A stretch of 20,308 nucleotides of DNA. Origin: an uncultured Clostridia bacterium (GTDB lineage: Bacteria; Bacillota; Clostridia; Peptostreptococcales; Anaerovoracaceae). Made by a program: the position numbers and the translations under genes. Below, in pieces: positions 12,685-19,624 of this stretch. Within the stretch, counting starts at the first letter, position 1. Each line of letters opens with the position of its first letter. The notes under the pieces are model-generated. The model saw only the letters and a list, made by a program, of their open reading frames with translations, was not told where the DNA came from and made no database searches. Where the stretch lies: assembly GCA_934256595.1 (NCBI GenBank), contig CAKQOW010000043.1, positions 1-20,308 on the forward strand. Reading direction: 5' to 3'.

Positions 12685-13965
12685 ATGAATGCATTTGAAG
12701 TAAGCAGGTGGATTAACATACTTGGCAGAGGCCACAGACCCATGACATTGGATGAAAGCAGCATAGAGGCTGTGAAGGAACTGTTTAAAGTGACAGCAGG
12801 GATTAAAGCCGCAGGTGATGATGACAGGAAAGAATTCTGGCTGTCTGCCAAAAGAGGCTCGCTGGAAGAGTTTAGAGAATACTATGATGATGACGATACT
12901 GATGAAGAAGAACTGAAGGCTGATATGCTGGCATGGTTTCCTGATGAGGTTATGTGGTACAGCTTTATATCTGTTCATCATGACGGTACAGGTGAGGAGT
13001 TTTATGGTGTCTTTGTGGGAAATAAATATGTCCTTGCGGTGAATGACTGCAATGCAGGAGGCTGGCCGATAGATGCAACACCTTTTATCAACTGGCTCAC
13101 AGAGGAAACAGAAAAAGTTATAAATGAAGTTGCTGCCGGTAAGTATAATGACAGAATTGCAGAGCAGCTTCCGTATAAATACAAAGAGGGCACAATTCTG
13201 CGCAAAGACTACTGGGATATATATCCTGAACTTAGAATGGAATACCGGAATTTCTTTTCTGAAAGCGTAATTAAGGATTTTATGGAAACAGCAGAATCCT
13301 TTGATTGTGCTAAGACGGATTCGGAAAGGCTTTACAAGGAAATTACGGCAAGACAGTTCTATGAAGCCTGTAGTATAGGATACAAAGCAATAGGGCGAGA
13401 GCCTAAAGCCTGCTGGAGGTATAAGGAATCCGAAGAGGAGCGAAACCGCTATGGAGGGGTAACTCCAAAAGAATACTACTATATGTATGCTGATTGCAGA
13501 GATGATGGTCTTATCAATGTTCCAATGGATGATGCTGAGGCTTTTGCCGAATGGCTGAATGAAAAGGGACCGTATTATAAGTTTAACGGGCATCATCCGT
13601 GGGAGATTATTCCTTCGGGCTCAATTGCATTCAGCCTTCATATGTTTGTCAGGAAAACAGACGGAGGTTATTATCTGGAATTAAGCGGAGATAAATTTGA
13701 GAGAAGTATAGATACTGTAAGATTTTATCTGGCAATAAAGAAAGCAGGCTTTCCGGTTTATCTGTATAATGCAGATGTATTAAAAGCACGATTTGATGAA
13801 ACAGATGAGATAGGCATTCTTCCGACCGGAATCTATTCGCCGTATATATCAAATGTAAATGGCAGGTATGTGGCAGATACCATTCATCTCAAAAATGACA
13901 TAAGAGAGCCGCTTGTTATAGCAAAGGCTGACTGGCAGACGGAGCCTAAGGTCAGTTTGGAATAG
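12685..13965 (+). CDS. Conserved-looking protein of unknown function
   Basis: 426 residues, ATG at 12685 with GAGAGGAG about 7 bases upstream. It is soluble, acidic and rich in Trp/Tyr. Two globular parts can be guessed: an N-terminal part (about 45-190) with WYSFISVHHDGTGEEFYGVFVGN and NAGGWPIDATPFINWL, and a C-terminal part (about 225-405) with MYADCRDDG, HHPWEIIPSG and FYLAIKKAGFPVYL. I see no P-loop, nuclease, protease or membrane motif and cannot name the family. The RNA ligase gene begins 29 bases after its stop on the same strand, so they form a likely two-gene unit, the only clue to function. Confidence 0.75.
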   Translation: MNAFEVSRWINILGRGHRPMTLDESSIEAVKELFKVTAGIKAAGDDDRKEFWLSAKRGSLEEFREYYDDDDTDEEELKADMLAWFPDEVMWYSFISVHHDGTGEEFYGVFVGNKYVLAVNDCNAGGWPIDATPFINWLTEETEKVINEVAAGKYNDRIAEQLPYKYKEGTILRKDYWDIYPELRMEYRNFFSESVIKDFMETAESFDCAKTDSERLYKEITARQFYEACSIGYKAIGREPKACWRYKESEEERNRYGGVTPKEYYYMYADCRDDGLINVPMDDAEAFAEWLNEKGPYYKFNGHHPWEIIPSGSIAFSLHMFVRKTDGGYYLELSGDKFERSIDTVRFYLAIKKAGFPVYLYNADVLKARFDETDEIGILPTGIYSPYISNVNGRYVADTIHLKNDIREPLVIAKADWQTEPKVSLE

Positions 13966-13994
13966 GGAATACAGATGTGAAAGGAGTTTTTACG

Positions 13995-14588
13995 ATGAAA
14001 AAGATACCAACATTATTTAACAGGACCTTTGAAAATCACAAAATAGCTTCCATTTCAGATGAGGTCAGAGATGATCTCAGGTGGGTTTTAGAAGGTAAAG
14101 GCACTGCAACAGTAAAATATGACGGTTCATGCTGTGCAATTATTGATGGAGTATTCTATAGAAGGTATGATGCTAAGGGCGGGAGGCAAATCCCTGACGG
14201 CGCTATATTATGTCAGAATGAGCCTGATCCGGTAACCGGGCATATGCCATGCTGGGTAAAGGTGGATTTTAAGAATCCTTCAGATAAATGGTTTTGCAGT
14301 GCGCTCAGAAATTGTGAACAGAGCCTGCCTGACGGCACATACGAAGCAATAGGAAAACATTTTCAGGGGAATCCATATAAGCTTCCCAATGATATTCTTG
14401 TAAGACACGGAGAGCATATTGTAGAAGTGGAGAGAACTTTTGAAGGTATCAGAGAATGGCTGAAAAACAACGATGCAGAGGGTCTTGTGTTCTGGAAGGA
14501 TAATGTTCCGGAATGTAAAATCAAGAGAAAAGACTTTGGTTTTACGTGGCCGGATATGGAGTGCAGTAAAGTGGAATATAAGCTTTAA
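13995..14588 (+). CDS. RLIG1-like RNA ligase (nucleotidyltransferase superfamily)
   Basis: 197 residues from ATG 13995, which has AAAGGAG eight bases upstream; the in-frame GTG at 13977 is upstream of that site. All core ligase motifs are visible: motif I TVKYDGSCC with Lys41 as the adenylated nucleophile, Arg56-Arg57 with RRYDAKGGR, motif III GTYEAIG (114-120), motif IV EGLVFW (162-167) and motif V CKIKRKDFGF (174-183). The segment DPVTGHMPCWV is shared with bacterial members of the RLIG1 (human C12orf29, formerly DUF5565) family, which seal 5'-phosphate and 3'-hydroxyl RNA ends using ATP. The size fits a minimal catalytic domain. A tRNA- or rRNA-repair role is inferred. It is downstream of the unknown 426-aa gene. 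Confidence 0.85.
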   Translation: MKKIPTLFNRTFENHKIASISDEVRDDLRWVLEGKGTATVKYDGSCCAIIDGVFYRRYDAKGGRQIPDGAILCQNEPDPVTGHMPCWVKVDFKNPSDKWFCSALRNCEQSLPDGTYEAIGKHFQGNPYKLPNDILVRHGEHIVEVERTFEGIREWLKNNDAEGLVFWKDNVPECKIKRKDFGFTWPDMECSKVEYKL

Positions 14589-14602
14589 TTTGTTCTTAGC
14601 TG

Positions 14603-14630
14603 TTTACCAGTAAAGATTTTATGATATAAT
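14603..14630 (+). promoter_or_regulatory. Promoter of the abiE locus
   Basis: TTTACC (14603-14608), 16-base spacer, perfect TATAAT (14625-14630) preceded by TGA, an extended -10. The start point would fall near 14637, inside the inverted repeat at 14632-14674. Confidence 0.6.
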
Positions 14631-14631
14631 T

Positions 14632-14674
14632 TATATAAAATCCGTAAAAATTAATAAATTACGGACTTTATATA
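14632..14674 (+). promoter_or_regulatory. Inverted repeat, likely AbiEi operator
   Basis: TATATAAAATCCGTAA (14632-14647) and TTACGGACTTTATATA (14659-14674) are reverse complements at 15 of 16 positions, with an 11-base gap. The repeat overlaps the predicted start point of the abiE transcript and ends 15 bases before the abiEi ATG. Known AbiEi antitoxins repress their own operon by binding inverted repeats in the promoter, which fits this site. No T run follows, so it is not a terminator. Confidence 0.65.
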
Positions 14675-14689
14675 AAAGAGAGGGATAAG

Positions 14690-15232
14690 ATGATTTACAC
14701 TTATAGAGAATGTAAAGAAAAGTACAAATCAGATTATGAAATCAGGAAGCATATAGCGGCAGGCAGATTGAAGCGGCTTAGCAGAGGGGTCTATTCAGAT
14801 AGTGAATTTGAACAGGATCTCGCATTAATAAGCAGGAAATACCCTTATGCTGTATTTACTATGAACAGCGCCTTTTATTATCATGGGCTGACTGATACTG
14901 TTCCGCAGTCGTATTATCTTATAACAGACAAAGATGCGACAAAGATTAAGGAGCAAAGAATTTATCAGTTCTTTGATAATAATGACAGTCTGGAGCTGGG
15001 TGTGGAAATGAAAAAGCAGAATGGTGTATATATCAAAATCTTTACTCTTGAACGTATGCTTGTTGAATTAATTCGCAACAAAAATCGGTTACCTTTTGAT
15101 TACTATAAAGAAATCATAGCGCATTACAGAAATCTGATTTTTGAATTAGATATACAAGCAGTTCAGGAATATGCGATGCAGCTGCCTAAATCAAAGCTTG
15201 TAATGGAAACACTGCAATTGGAGGTTTTCTGA
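14690..15232 (+). CDS. abiEi: AbiEi-family antitoxin / autorepressor
   Basis: 180 residues, GAGAGGG about seven bases before the ATG. The N-terminal winged helix (about 1-55, MIYTYRECKEKYKSDYEIRK...GRLKRLSRGVYSD) matches the AbiEi antitoxin domain. The following region (YAVFTMNSAFYYHGLTDTVPQSYYLIT) and the C-terminal part are also typical of the family, including FTLERMLVELIRNK. In type IV systems AbiEi represses the operon and counters the nucleotidyltransferase toxin AbiEii without binding it. The toxin start codon overlaps the antitoxin stop (TGATG at 15230-15234), the usual coupling. The antitoxin looks full length while the toxin is truncated, so this locus can now act only as a regulator or as protection against a related toxin. 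Confidence 0.85.
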   Translation: MIYTYRECKEKYKSDYEIRKHIAAGRLKRLSRGVYSDSEFEQDLALISRKYPYAVFTMNSAFYYHGLTDTVPQSYYLITDKDATKIKEQRIYQFFDNNDSLELGVEMKKQNGVYIKIFTLERMLVELIRNKNRLPFDYYKEIIAHYRNLIFELDIQAVQEYAMQLPKSKLVMETLQLEVF

Positions 15233-15423
15233 TGAATTTATCAAAAATGGTATTAAAAATGCAGAATTCAGGTTATAACCCTGATGATGCAAGAGCAAGG
15301 GTTTGTCAGGATATTGTATTGAAAGCAATAGAAAAAAGCTCTTTGTCCAGAAATGTTACTATAAAAGGCGGTATTGTTATGAGAAACATAACAAAAAACA
15401 TCCGCTTTGCAAATGTAACATAA
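15232..15423 (+). pseudogene. abiEii: Truncated AbiEii toxin
   Basis: 63 residues beginning MNLSKMVLKMQNSGYNPDDA and running through VTIKGGIVMRNITKNIR, which is the start of the AbiEii nucleotidyltransferase. Full members are about 280-300 residues, and this part is normally followed at once by the catalytic DxD-type motif (R-A-T-x-D-x-D). Here the frame reads RFANVT and stops, and none of the three frames downstream restores the family sequence before the merR gene. The remaining ~230 codons are deleted rather than frameshifted. The break falls within the inverted repeat at 15406-15442. With no catalytic aspartates it should be inactive. Confidence 0.82.
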
Positions 15424-15442
15424 ATTAAGTTGCATTTGCAAA
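15406..15442. repeat. Inverted repeat at the abiEii truncation point
   Basis: TTTGCAAATGTAAC (15406-15419) and GTTGCATTTGCAAA (15429-15442) pair at all 14 positions with one G-T wobble, around a nine-base loop. On the minus strand GCGGATG and then TTTTTT follow, so it may serve as the merR terminator, though the T run is late. Alternatively it marks a deletion or insertion junction. Confidence 0.6.
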
Positions 15443-15481
15443 ATAAGGGGTGCTTACCGCTTAAAGAAAATCCTGTTTATT

Positions 15482-15919
15482 CTATTTGCGGCTTTTGTCA
15501 TAAAGCTTCTGTATTTCTTTGGGGAGTCTGTCAGGAAGCATGGATTTTATCCTGTCCTCATTTCCGTCTGCAAGAGCAGTTTCGTAATACCAGCATTTAA
15601 ATTCAAGCAAGGCCAGTGTTTTCCGAAGAGATTGTATTTCAGCTTCAACGGCGGATTTTCTTGCCTCAAAAAGCTCCTTTCTTTTGGAATAACTGCTGCT
15701 GCCCTCGTTTACCCATACGAAGAACTGCTTAATATCCTTAATTTCAAGACCTGAGGCTTTTAGGCAGTCAATTATACGGAGAGCTTCAAGCTCATTGTCG
15801 CCAAAGCATCTGATATTGCCTTTCCTCTCGAGATTGGGAAAAAGCCCCTCCCTGTCATAATATCTTAAAGTGGAAACAGGAATACCGAGCATTTCCGAAA
15901 CCTGACCGATAGTATACAT
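15482..15919 (-). CDS. MerR-family transcriptional regulator
   Basis: 145 residues. The N-terminal winged helix (1-70) begins MYTIGQVSEMLGIPVSTLRYYDREGLFP, the MerR signature, and continues RCFGDNELEALRIIDCLKASG. A long coiled coil (about 82-118) for dimerisation follows, then a short C-terminal tail without a metal-binding cysteine cluster: only one Cys lies in the tail region, so the signal is probably an organic or redox compound. GAAGGAG precedes the ATG. The gene is divergent from the flavodoxin-reductase operon; the shared region carries a MerR-type promoter, so it most likely controls that operon. Confidence 0.92.
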   Translation of the reverse strand: MYTIGQVSEMLGIPVSTLRYYDREGLFPNLERKGNIRCFGDNELEALRIIDCLKASGLEIKDIKQFFVWVNEGSSSYSKRKELFEARKSAVEAEIQSLRKTLALLEFKCWYYETALADGNEDRIKSMLPDRLPKEIQKLYDKSRK

Positions 15920-15944
15920 TTTATTACTCCTTCACAAAAAATGC

Positions 15945-15975
15945 TTGACCTAAAGTTAACTTCAAGTGTTAATAT
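15945..15975 (+). promoter_or_regulatory. MerR-type promoter with 19-bp spacer
   Basis: TTGACC (15945-15950) and TAATAT (15970-15975) are 19 bases apart, the overlong spacing typical of MerR-activated promoters. The spacer contains the dyad AAGTTAACTT (15953-15962), where the regulator would bind and untwist the DNA. A second TATAAT at 15975-15980 would be 24 bases away and is less likely. Confidence 0.65.
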
Positions 15976-16039
15976 ATAATCAGATTAACAGATAATCATA
16001 CAAATGTAAAGTAAAGAAGAAAAAAGGAGGATGCAGTAA

Positions 16040-16513
16040 ATGAGCAGAAAAGTATTAGTTGCATATTTCAGTGCAAGCGGAGTGACAAGAAAAGCAGCTG
16101 AAAAGCTGGCGACTGCAGCAGGCGGAGATTTGTTTGAAATAGAGCCGGAAGTTCCGTACACAAGTGCAGATCTTAACTGGATGGACAAGAAATCCAGAAG
16201 CAGCATCGAAATGAGCGACAAATCATCACGACCTGCAATTGTTAAGAAACCTTTGGACTTGTCCGAATACGACAGTATATTTGCAGGTTTTCCTATCTGG
16301 TGGTATGTTGCGCCTGCAATAATCAATACATTTCTGGAAAGTTGCGATTTCTCCGGAAAGAAAATAATTCTGTTTGCAACATCAGGCGGCAGCGGATTTG
16401 GTAATACTGTAAGAGAGCTGCAGGTATCAGCTCTGGGAGCGCAGATTGTTGAGGGTAAAATTTTAAACAGAGTTTCTGAAAAAGACTTGCAGGAGCTGAT
16501 TGAGAAAGCCTGA
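16040..16513 (+). CDS. Flavodoxin family protein
   Basis: 157 residues, AAGGAGG upstream of the ATG. The N-terminus VLVAYFSASGVTRKAAEKLA is the FMN phosphate-binding loop of the flavodoxin fold, and IFAGFPIWWYVAPAIINTFLE holds the aromatic residues that stack on the isoalloxazine ring. KIILFATSGGSGFG is the third flavin loop. It is a short-chain Flavodoxin_4-type protein that carries electrons or reduces small molecules in the cytoplasm. The aldo/keto reductase gene follows after 21 bases, and both should respond to the divergent MerR regulator. Confidence 0.92.
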   Translation: MSRKVLVAYFSASGVTRKAAEKLATAAGGDLFEIEPEVPYTSADLNWMDKKSRSSIEMSDKSSRPAIVKKPLDLSEYDSIFAGFPIWWYVAPAIINTFLESCDFSGKKIILFATSGGSGFGNTVRELQVSALGAQIVEGKILNRVSEKDLQELIEKA

Positions 16514-16534
16514 GAGAAGCAGGAGGATTGTCAT

Positions 16535-17671
16535 ATGATATATAATGATTTTCAGGATCTGAAATTATCTGCACTTGGAATGGGAACTATGAGACTTCCG
16601 GTGTTAGATGGTGATGACAGTAAAATTGATGTTGACGCTGCAAGAGAAATGATTGAATTATGTATGAAGTCGGGCATCAACTATTATGATACAGCTTACG
16701 GATACCACGGCGGCAAATCCGAAACGGTTGTCGGACAGCTGCTTAGTGAATATGACAGAAGCAGTTTCTATCTGGCATCAAAGTTTCCGGGATATGATAT
16801 ATCAAATATGCCTAAGGTTGAAGAGATTTTCGAGGAGCAGCTTGAAAAATGTCAGGTGGAATATTTCGATTTCTACCTGTTCCACAACGTATGTGAAATG
16901 AATATTAATGAATATCTTGATCCGAAATACGGTATCTTTGATTACCTGATTAAGCAGAAGAAAAACGGCAGGATTAAACATCTGGGATTTTCGGCGCACG
17001 GAGATATAGACTGTATTACAAGATTTCTTGAAGCCTGCGGAAAAGATATGGAGTTCGGACAGCTGGAGCTGAACTATTTTGATTACAGATTCCAGAACGC
17101 TAAGGAAAAGGTTGAACTTCTTGACAAGTGGAATATTCCAGTGTGGGTAATGAAGCCGGTAAGAGGCGGTCAGCTTGCAGAGCTTCCAAAGGAGGCAGAG
17201 GACAGACTGAAACAGGCAAGACATGATGAAGACGTGCCTGCATGGGCTTTCAGATTTCTTCAGTCAATACCGAGTGTAACGGTCACACTATCCGGAATGT
17301 CAGATATGGAGCAGCTCAAGGCCAACATCAGTACCTATGCTGACGAAAAGCCGTTAAATGAAGCCGAAATGAAGCTTATTCTTGATATTGCGGATGAAAT
17401 GATAAGAAAGACTGCTGTGCCTTGCACAGGCTGTCATTACTGTGTATCTAAATGTCCGAAGGAACTGGATATTCCGTTCCTGCTGAAGCAGTACAATGAG
17501 GCGTTGGTTGCCGGCGCGGGAGAGTTTATAGCGCCAATGGCACTGTCATCGGTAGCGGCGGATAAGCAACCTGAATGCTGCATCGGCTGTCGCAGTTGTG
17601 AGAAAGTCTGTCCTCAGACAATCAGAATTTCTGAGGAACTTAAAAAGTTTGCAGTAAAAATGGGAAGATAA
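16535..17671 (+). CDS. Aldo/keto reductase with C-terminal 2x[4Fe-4S] domain
   Basis: 378 residues with AGGAGG upstream. Residues 1-285 form an aldo/keto reductase barrel with catalytic tetrad candidates Asp52 and Tyr57 (YDTAYGYHGGKSE), Lys83 (ASKF) and His117 (LFHN). A ferredoxin-type extension follows with two clusters: Cys297, 300, 303, 307 (CTGCHYCVSKCP) and Cys349, 352, 355, 359 (CIGCRSCEKVCP). This architecture is common in anaerobic Clostridia and suggests electron input from ferredoxin or the neighbouring flavodoxin rather than only NAD(P)H; the substrate is unknown. It is the last gene of the MerR-controlled operon, ending before the terminator at 17688. Confidence 0.93.
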   Translation: MIYNDFQDLKLSALGMGTMRLPVLDGDDSKIDVDAAREMIELCMKSGINYYDTAYGYHGGKSETVVGQLLSEYDRSSFYLASKFPGYDISNMPKVEEIFEEQLEKCQVEYFDFYLFHNVCEMNINEYLDPKYGIFDYLIKQKKNGRIKHLGFSAHGDIDCITRFLEACGKDMEFGQLELNYFDYRFQNAKEKVELLDKWNIPVWVMKPVRGGQLAELPKEAEDRLKQARHDEDVPAWAFRFLQSIPSVTVTLSGMSDMEQLKANISTYADEKPLNEAEMKLILDIADEMIRKTAVPCTGCHYCVSKCPKELDIPFLLKQYNEALVAGAGEFIAPMALSSVAADKQPECCIGCRSCEKVCPQTIRISEELKKFAVKMGR

Positions 17672-17687
17672 AAAAGCAATATATTAA

Positions 17688-17726
17688 AGCTCCCGAGGGC
17701 CTGTTACCTTTCGGGAGCTGTGTTTT
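17688..17726 (+). terminator. Bidirectional terminator between convergent genes
   Basis: AGCTCCCGA (17688-17696) and TCGGGAGCT (17711-17719) form a perfect nine-base stem, followed on the plus strand by GTGTTTT. On the minus strand it is followed by TTTAATATATT. The 3' arm lies inside the last codons of the minus-strand 582-aa gene, so one structure serves both. Confidence 0.8.
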
Positions 17727-19452
17727 CTGAAACGGGTATTACCATATTTTCGATAGCTTTTCTCAGCTTTGAATGGCGTATTACAAAATGTATTGCAGGG
17801 TGTCTGTTCTTGGATATCAGAACCCATTTGCCCTCATTTATAACTATCTGTATATTTCTGAAAGCGTGAGTCTCAGACAGGACGAGATTTAAATTCTCGT
17901 GGCTTTTGTCAAATTCTTTAGTTTCCTCAAGATGCTTCATATACTGCTCATAAGTGCAGTATATGTCTTTTTCATAGAACAGTTCAGACAGAGAAAGGCA
18001 CAGAGGATATTTTTCGAATTCTTCTTCTGTAAGCACAGGCAGCTCGCTTTTGAGTCTGCCGTTTTTCAGCATGCTTTCGATACTTGCCAGCTTTTCACTG
18101 TGGTAATCAAAAATCTTCTGTGTATCTTCCTCAGAAATATTATTTGATTTCAGAATTTCCTCAAGCAGATTTTTCGAAATTGTGTATACAGGAAGCGATG
18201 AGAAAATACTGCGCAGGTTAGAGCTTGCATTAATCTCTTTTGCAGCAAACAGTCTGAAAGCTGTTTCATTTTCTTTGCGGTATATATCCATAAGAGGATA
18301 TGCTTTTTTCAGCAGCGCATCTGCCCTGCGGCGATAATAGCCAACCTCTGATTTGTTGTTGGTAAGATAATAGCTGCCGTTGCTGTGATATCCGGATATA
18401 CATTCACCCGAAAGCGCCGCAGCATCGGAAACATAATCAAGATGACAGTATACGCTGTTTTGAAGCCCTTTCAGATAGTAGGGCGAAATCTGTCCTGTCA
18501 TATACATAGGTATCCAGCTTTCGAGTCCAAGCATCAGCTCTATGAACGGTCTGTCAAGATTATGTATTATATCAAGATGAAGACCTTTTTTGAGCATCAG
18601 TGCAAGTCCGAACATCCACTTCTTAGAGAAATCCATATCCTCAGACATATCCTCCATAGGCATATCGCTGCACATGAACACTCTTTCGCCGCCTCTGGCA
18701 AGAACTGTGGACTTGAAGAAATCAAGCTCGCCCTTTCGCATTTCAACAATGCCGTAATAGCTTCTGGATACCGGCAGTTTCAGAGGCATAGACGGAACCT
18801 TGAGGCTGTCAAAATTAATTGCCCTGATATAGTCGTCAAGATTGAATTCGTCAAGCTTCTTGAGAAAACTGTCGATATTGCTGCCTCCGGCAGAGGAGTC
18901 TTTTGAGCAGAGCCATACACGGAGCGCATCAGAAAACCGTGTGTCGGACTGAGCTGCAGTTTCCTCAAGACCCAGAGCAGAGGTGATTATATGCCTGTCC
19001 TCGGAAGTATTGCAGCTTTCTGCCAGAAATGAACACACTCCGCTGATAAAATTCTCAGGATCGGAAGGCTTTCTCTGCCCGGAACGTATTCGTGAGAGTG
19101 ATGATACATCGTAATTAAGGAATCTGGCAAGTTCTGAAATATTAATATCGGCAGATACTATCAGTGCATTCAGGTTGCCGCGCATGCTTTCATAATCAAA
19201 ACTGCTGTCTGTAAGTGAGGACTCAAGCTGCTCTGATATTTCGGACTGCTTCATATCAATCCCTTTGCTCTTTGCAAGGGCGGCAATACCGCCTGCAAGC
19301 CCTGACATCTGAACACTTCCTGCTGCAGGCTTTCTGGCGCCGTTTCTGTATCTGCTTATTACGGCAGGGGAAATACCTGAGGCATCAGAAAGCTCTCTGG
19401 CATTACAGCCCAGCATATCTATATATTTGTTGAGTGTGTCTTTAAAGTCCAT
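17704..19452 (-). CDS. Large protein with two N-terminal XRE-type helix-turn-helix domains
   Basis: 582 residues. Two Cro/C1-type DNA-binding domains are visible: about 16-42 (NARELSDASGISPAVISRYRNGARKP) and about 95-130 (ISELARFLNYDVSSLSRIRSGQRKP); the two share the pattern 'S.L.S/V.IS.SRxRxGxRKP'. The remaining ~450 residues are a soluble, helix-rich region without a motif I recognise; Lys/Asp/Glu-rich segments and a conserved-looking SRSYYGIVEMRKGELDFFKS near 230 stand out. A ligand- or partner-sensing role is possible. The start is supported by AAGGGAG seven bases upstream and a good promoter at 19480-19508. It is divergent from the secreted-protein gene, so it may regulate it or itself. 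Confidence 0.85.
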   Translation of the reverse strand: MDFKDTLNKYIDMLGCNARELSDASGISPAVISRYRNGARKPAAGSVQMSGLAGGIAALAKSKGIDMKQSEISEQLESSLTDSSFDYESMRGNLNALIVSADINISELARFLNYDVSSLSRIRSGQRKPSDPENFISGVCSFLAESCNTSEDRHIITSALGLEETAAQSDTRFSDALRVWLCSKDSSAGGSNIDSFLKKLDEFNLDDYIRAINFDSLKVPSMPLKLPVSRSYYGIVEMRKGELDFFKSTVLARGGERVFMCSDMPMEDMSEDMDFSKKWMFGLALMLKKGLHLDIIHNLDRPFIELMLGLESWIPMYMTGQISPYYLKGLQNSVYCHLDYVSDAAALSGECISGYHSNGSYYLTNNKSEVGYYRRRADALLKKAYPLMDIYRKENETAFRLFAAKEINASSNLRSIFSSLPVYTISKNLLEEILKSNNISEEDTQKIFDYHSEKLASIESMLKNGRLKSELPVLTEEEFEKYPLCLSLSELFYEKDIYCTYEQYMKHLEETKEFDKSHENLNLVLSETHAFRNIQIVINEGKWVLISKNRHPAIHFVIRHSKLRKAIENMVIPVSENTAPER

Positions 19453-19479
19453 AATATACTCCCTTTTCTCAATAACCCT

Positions 19480-19508
19480 ATTATATTACCCCGGGACTCA
19501 AAAAGCAA
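19480..19508 (-). promoter_or_regulatory. Promoter of the double-HTH gene
   Basis: On the minus strand TTGCTT (19503-19508), 17-base spacer and a perfect TATAAT (19480-19485) lie about 30 bases before the ATG ending at 19452. Confidence 0.55.
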
Positions 19509-19624
19509 TTACCGGAATTGTCATTGACTATAGTGGTAACATTATTCAGTGCAAAGGGGAAATATAATATAATTTGAGTGTGGCAGAGTTTACAGACGAA
19601 ATGGAAATGGAAAGGAAAATGATT

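Noticed and set aside
12583..13596. 337-codon minus-strand frame opposite the 426-aa gene
   Set aside because: It is the antisense shadow of a well-supported gene, crosses the terminator at 12600-12649 and has a composition unlike real proteins.
6039..15442. Genomic island integrated at the 3' end of ssrA
   Set aside because: The tmRNA end is a classic integration site and accessory genes follow, but I see no integrase and no second copy of the tmRNA 3' sequence in the window, so it is unproven.
15482..15919. Metal-sensing MerR subtype
   Set aside because: The C-terminal region has no Cys/His cluster of the kind used by mercury, copper or zinc sensors.
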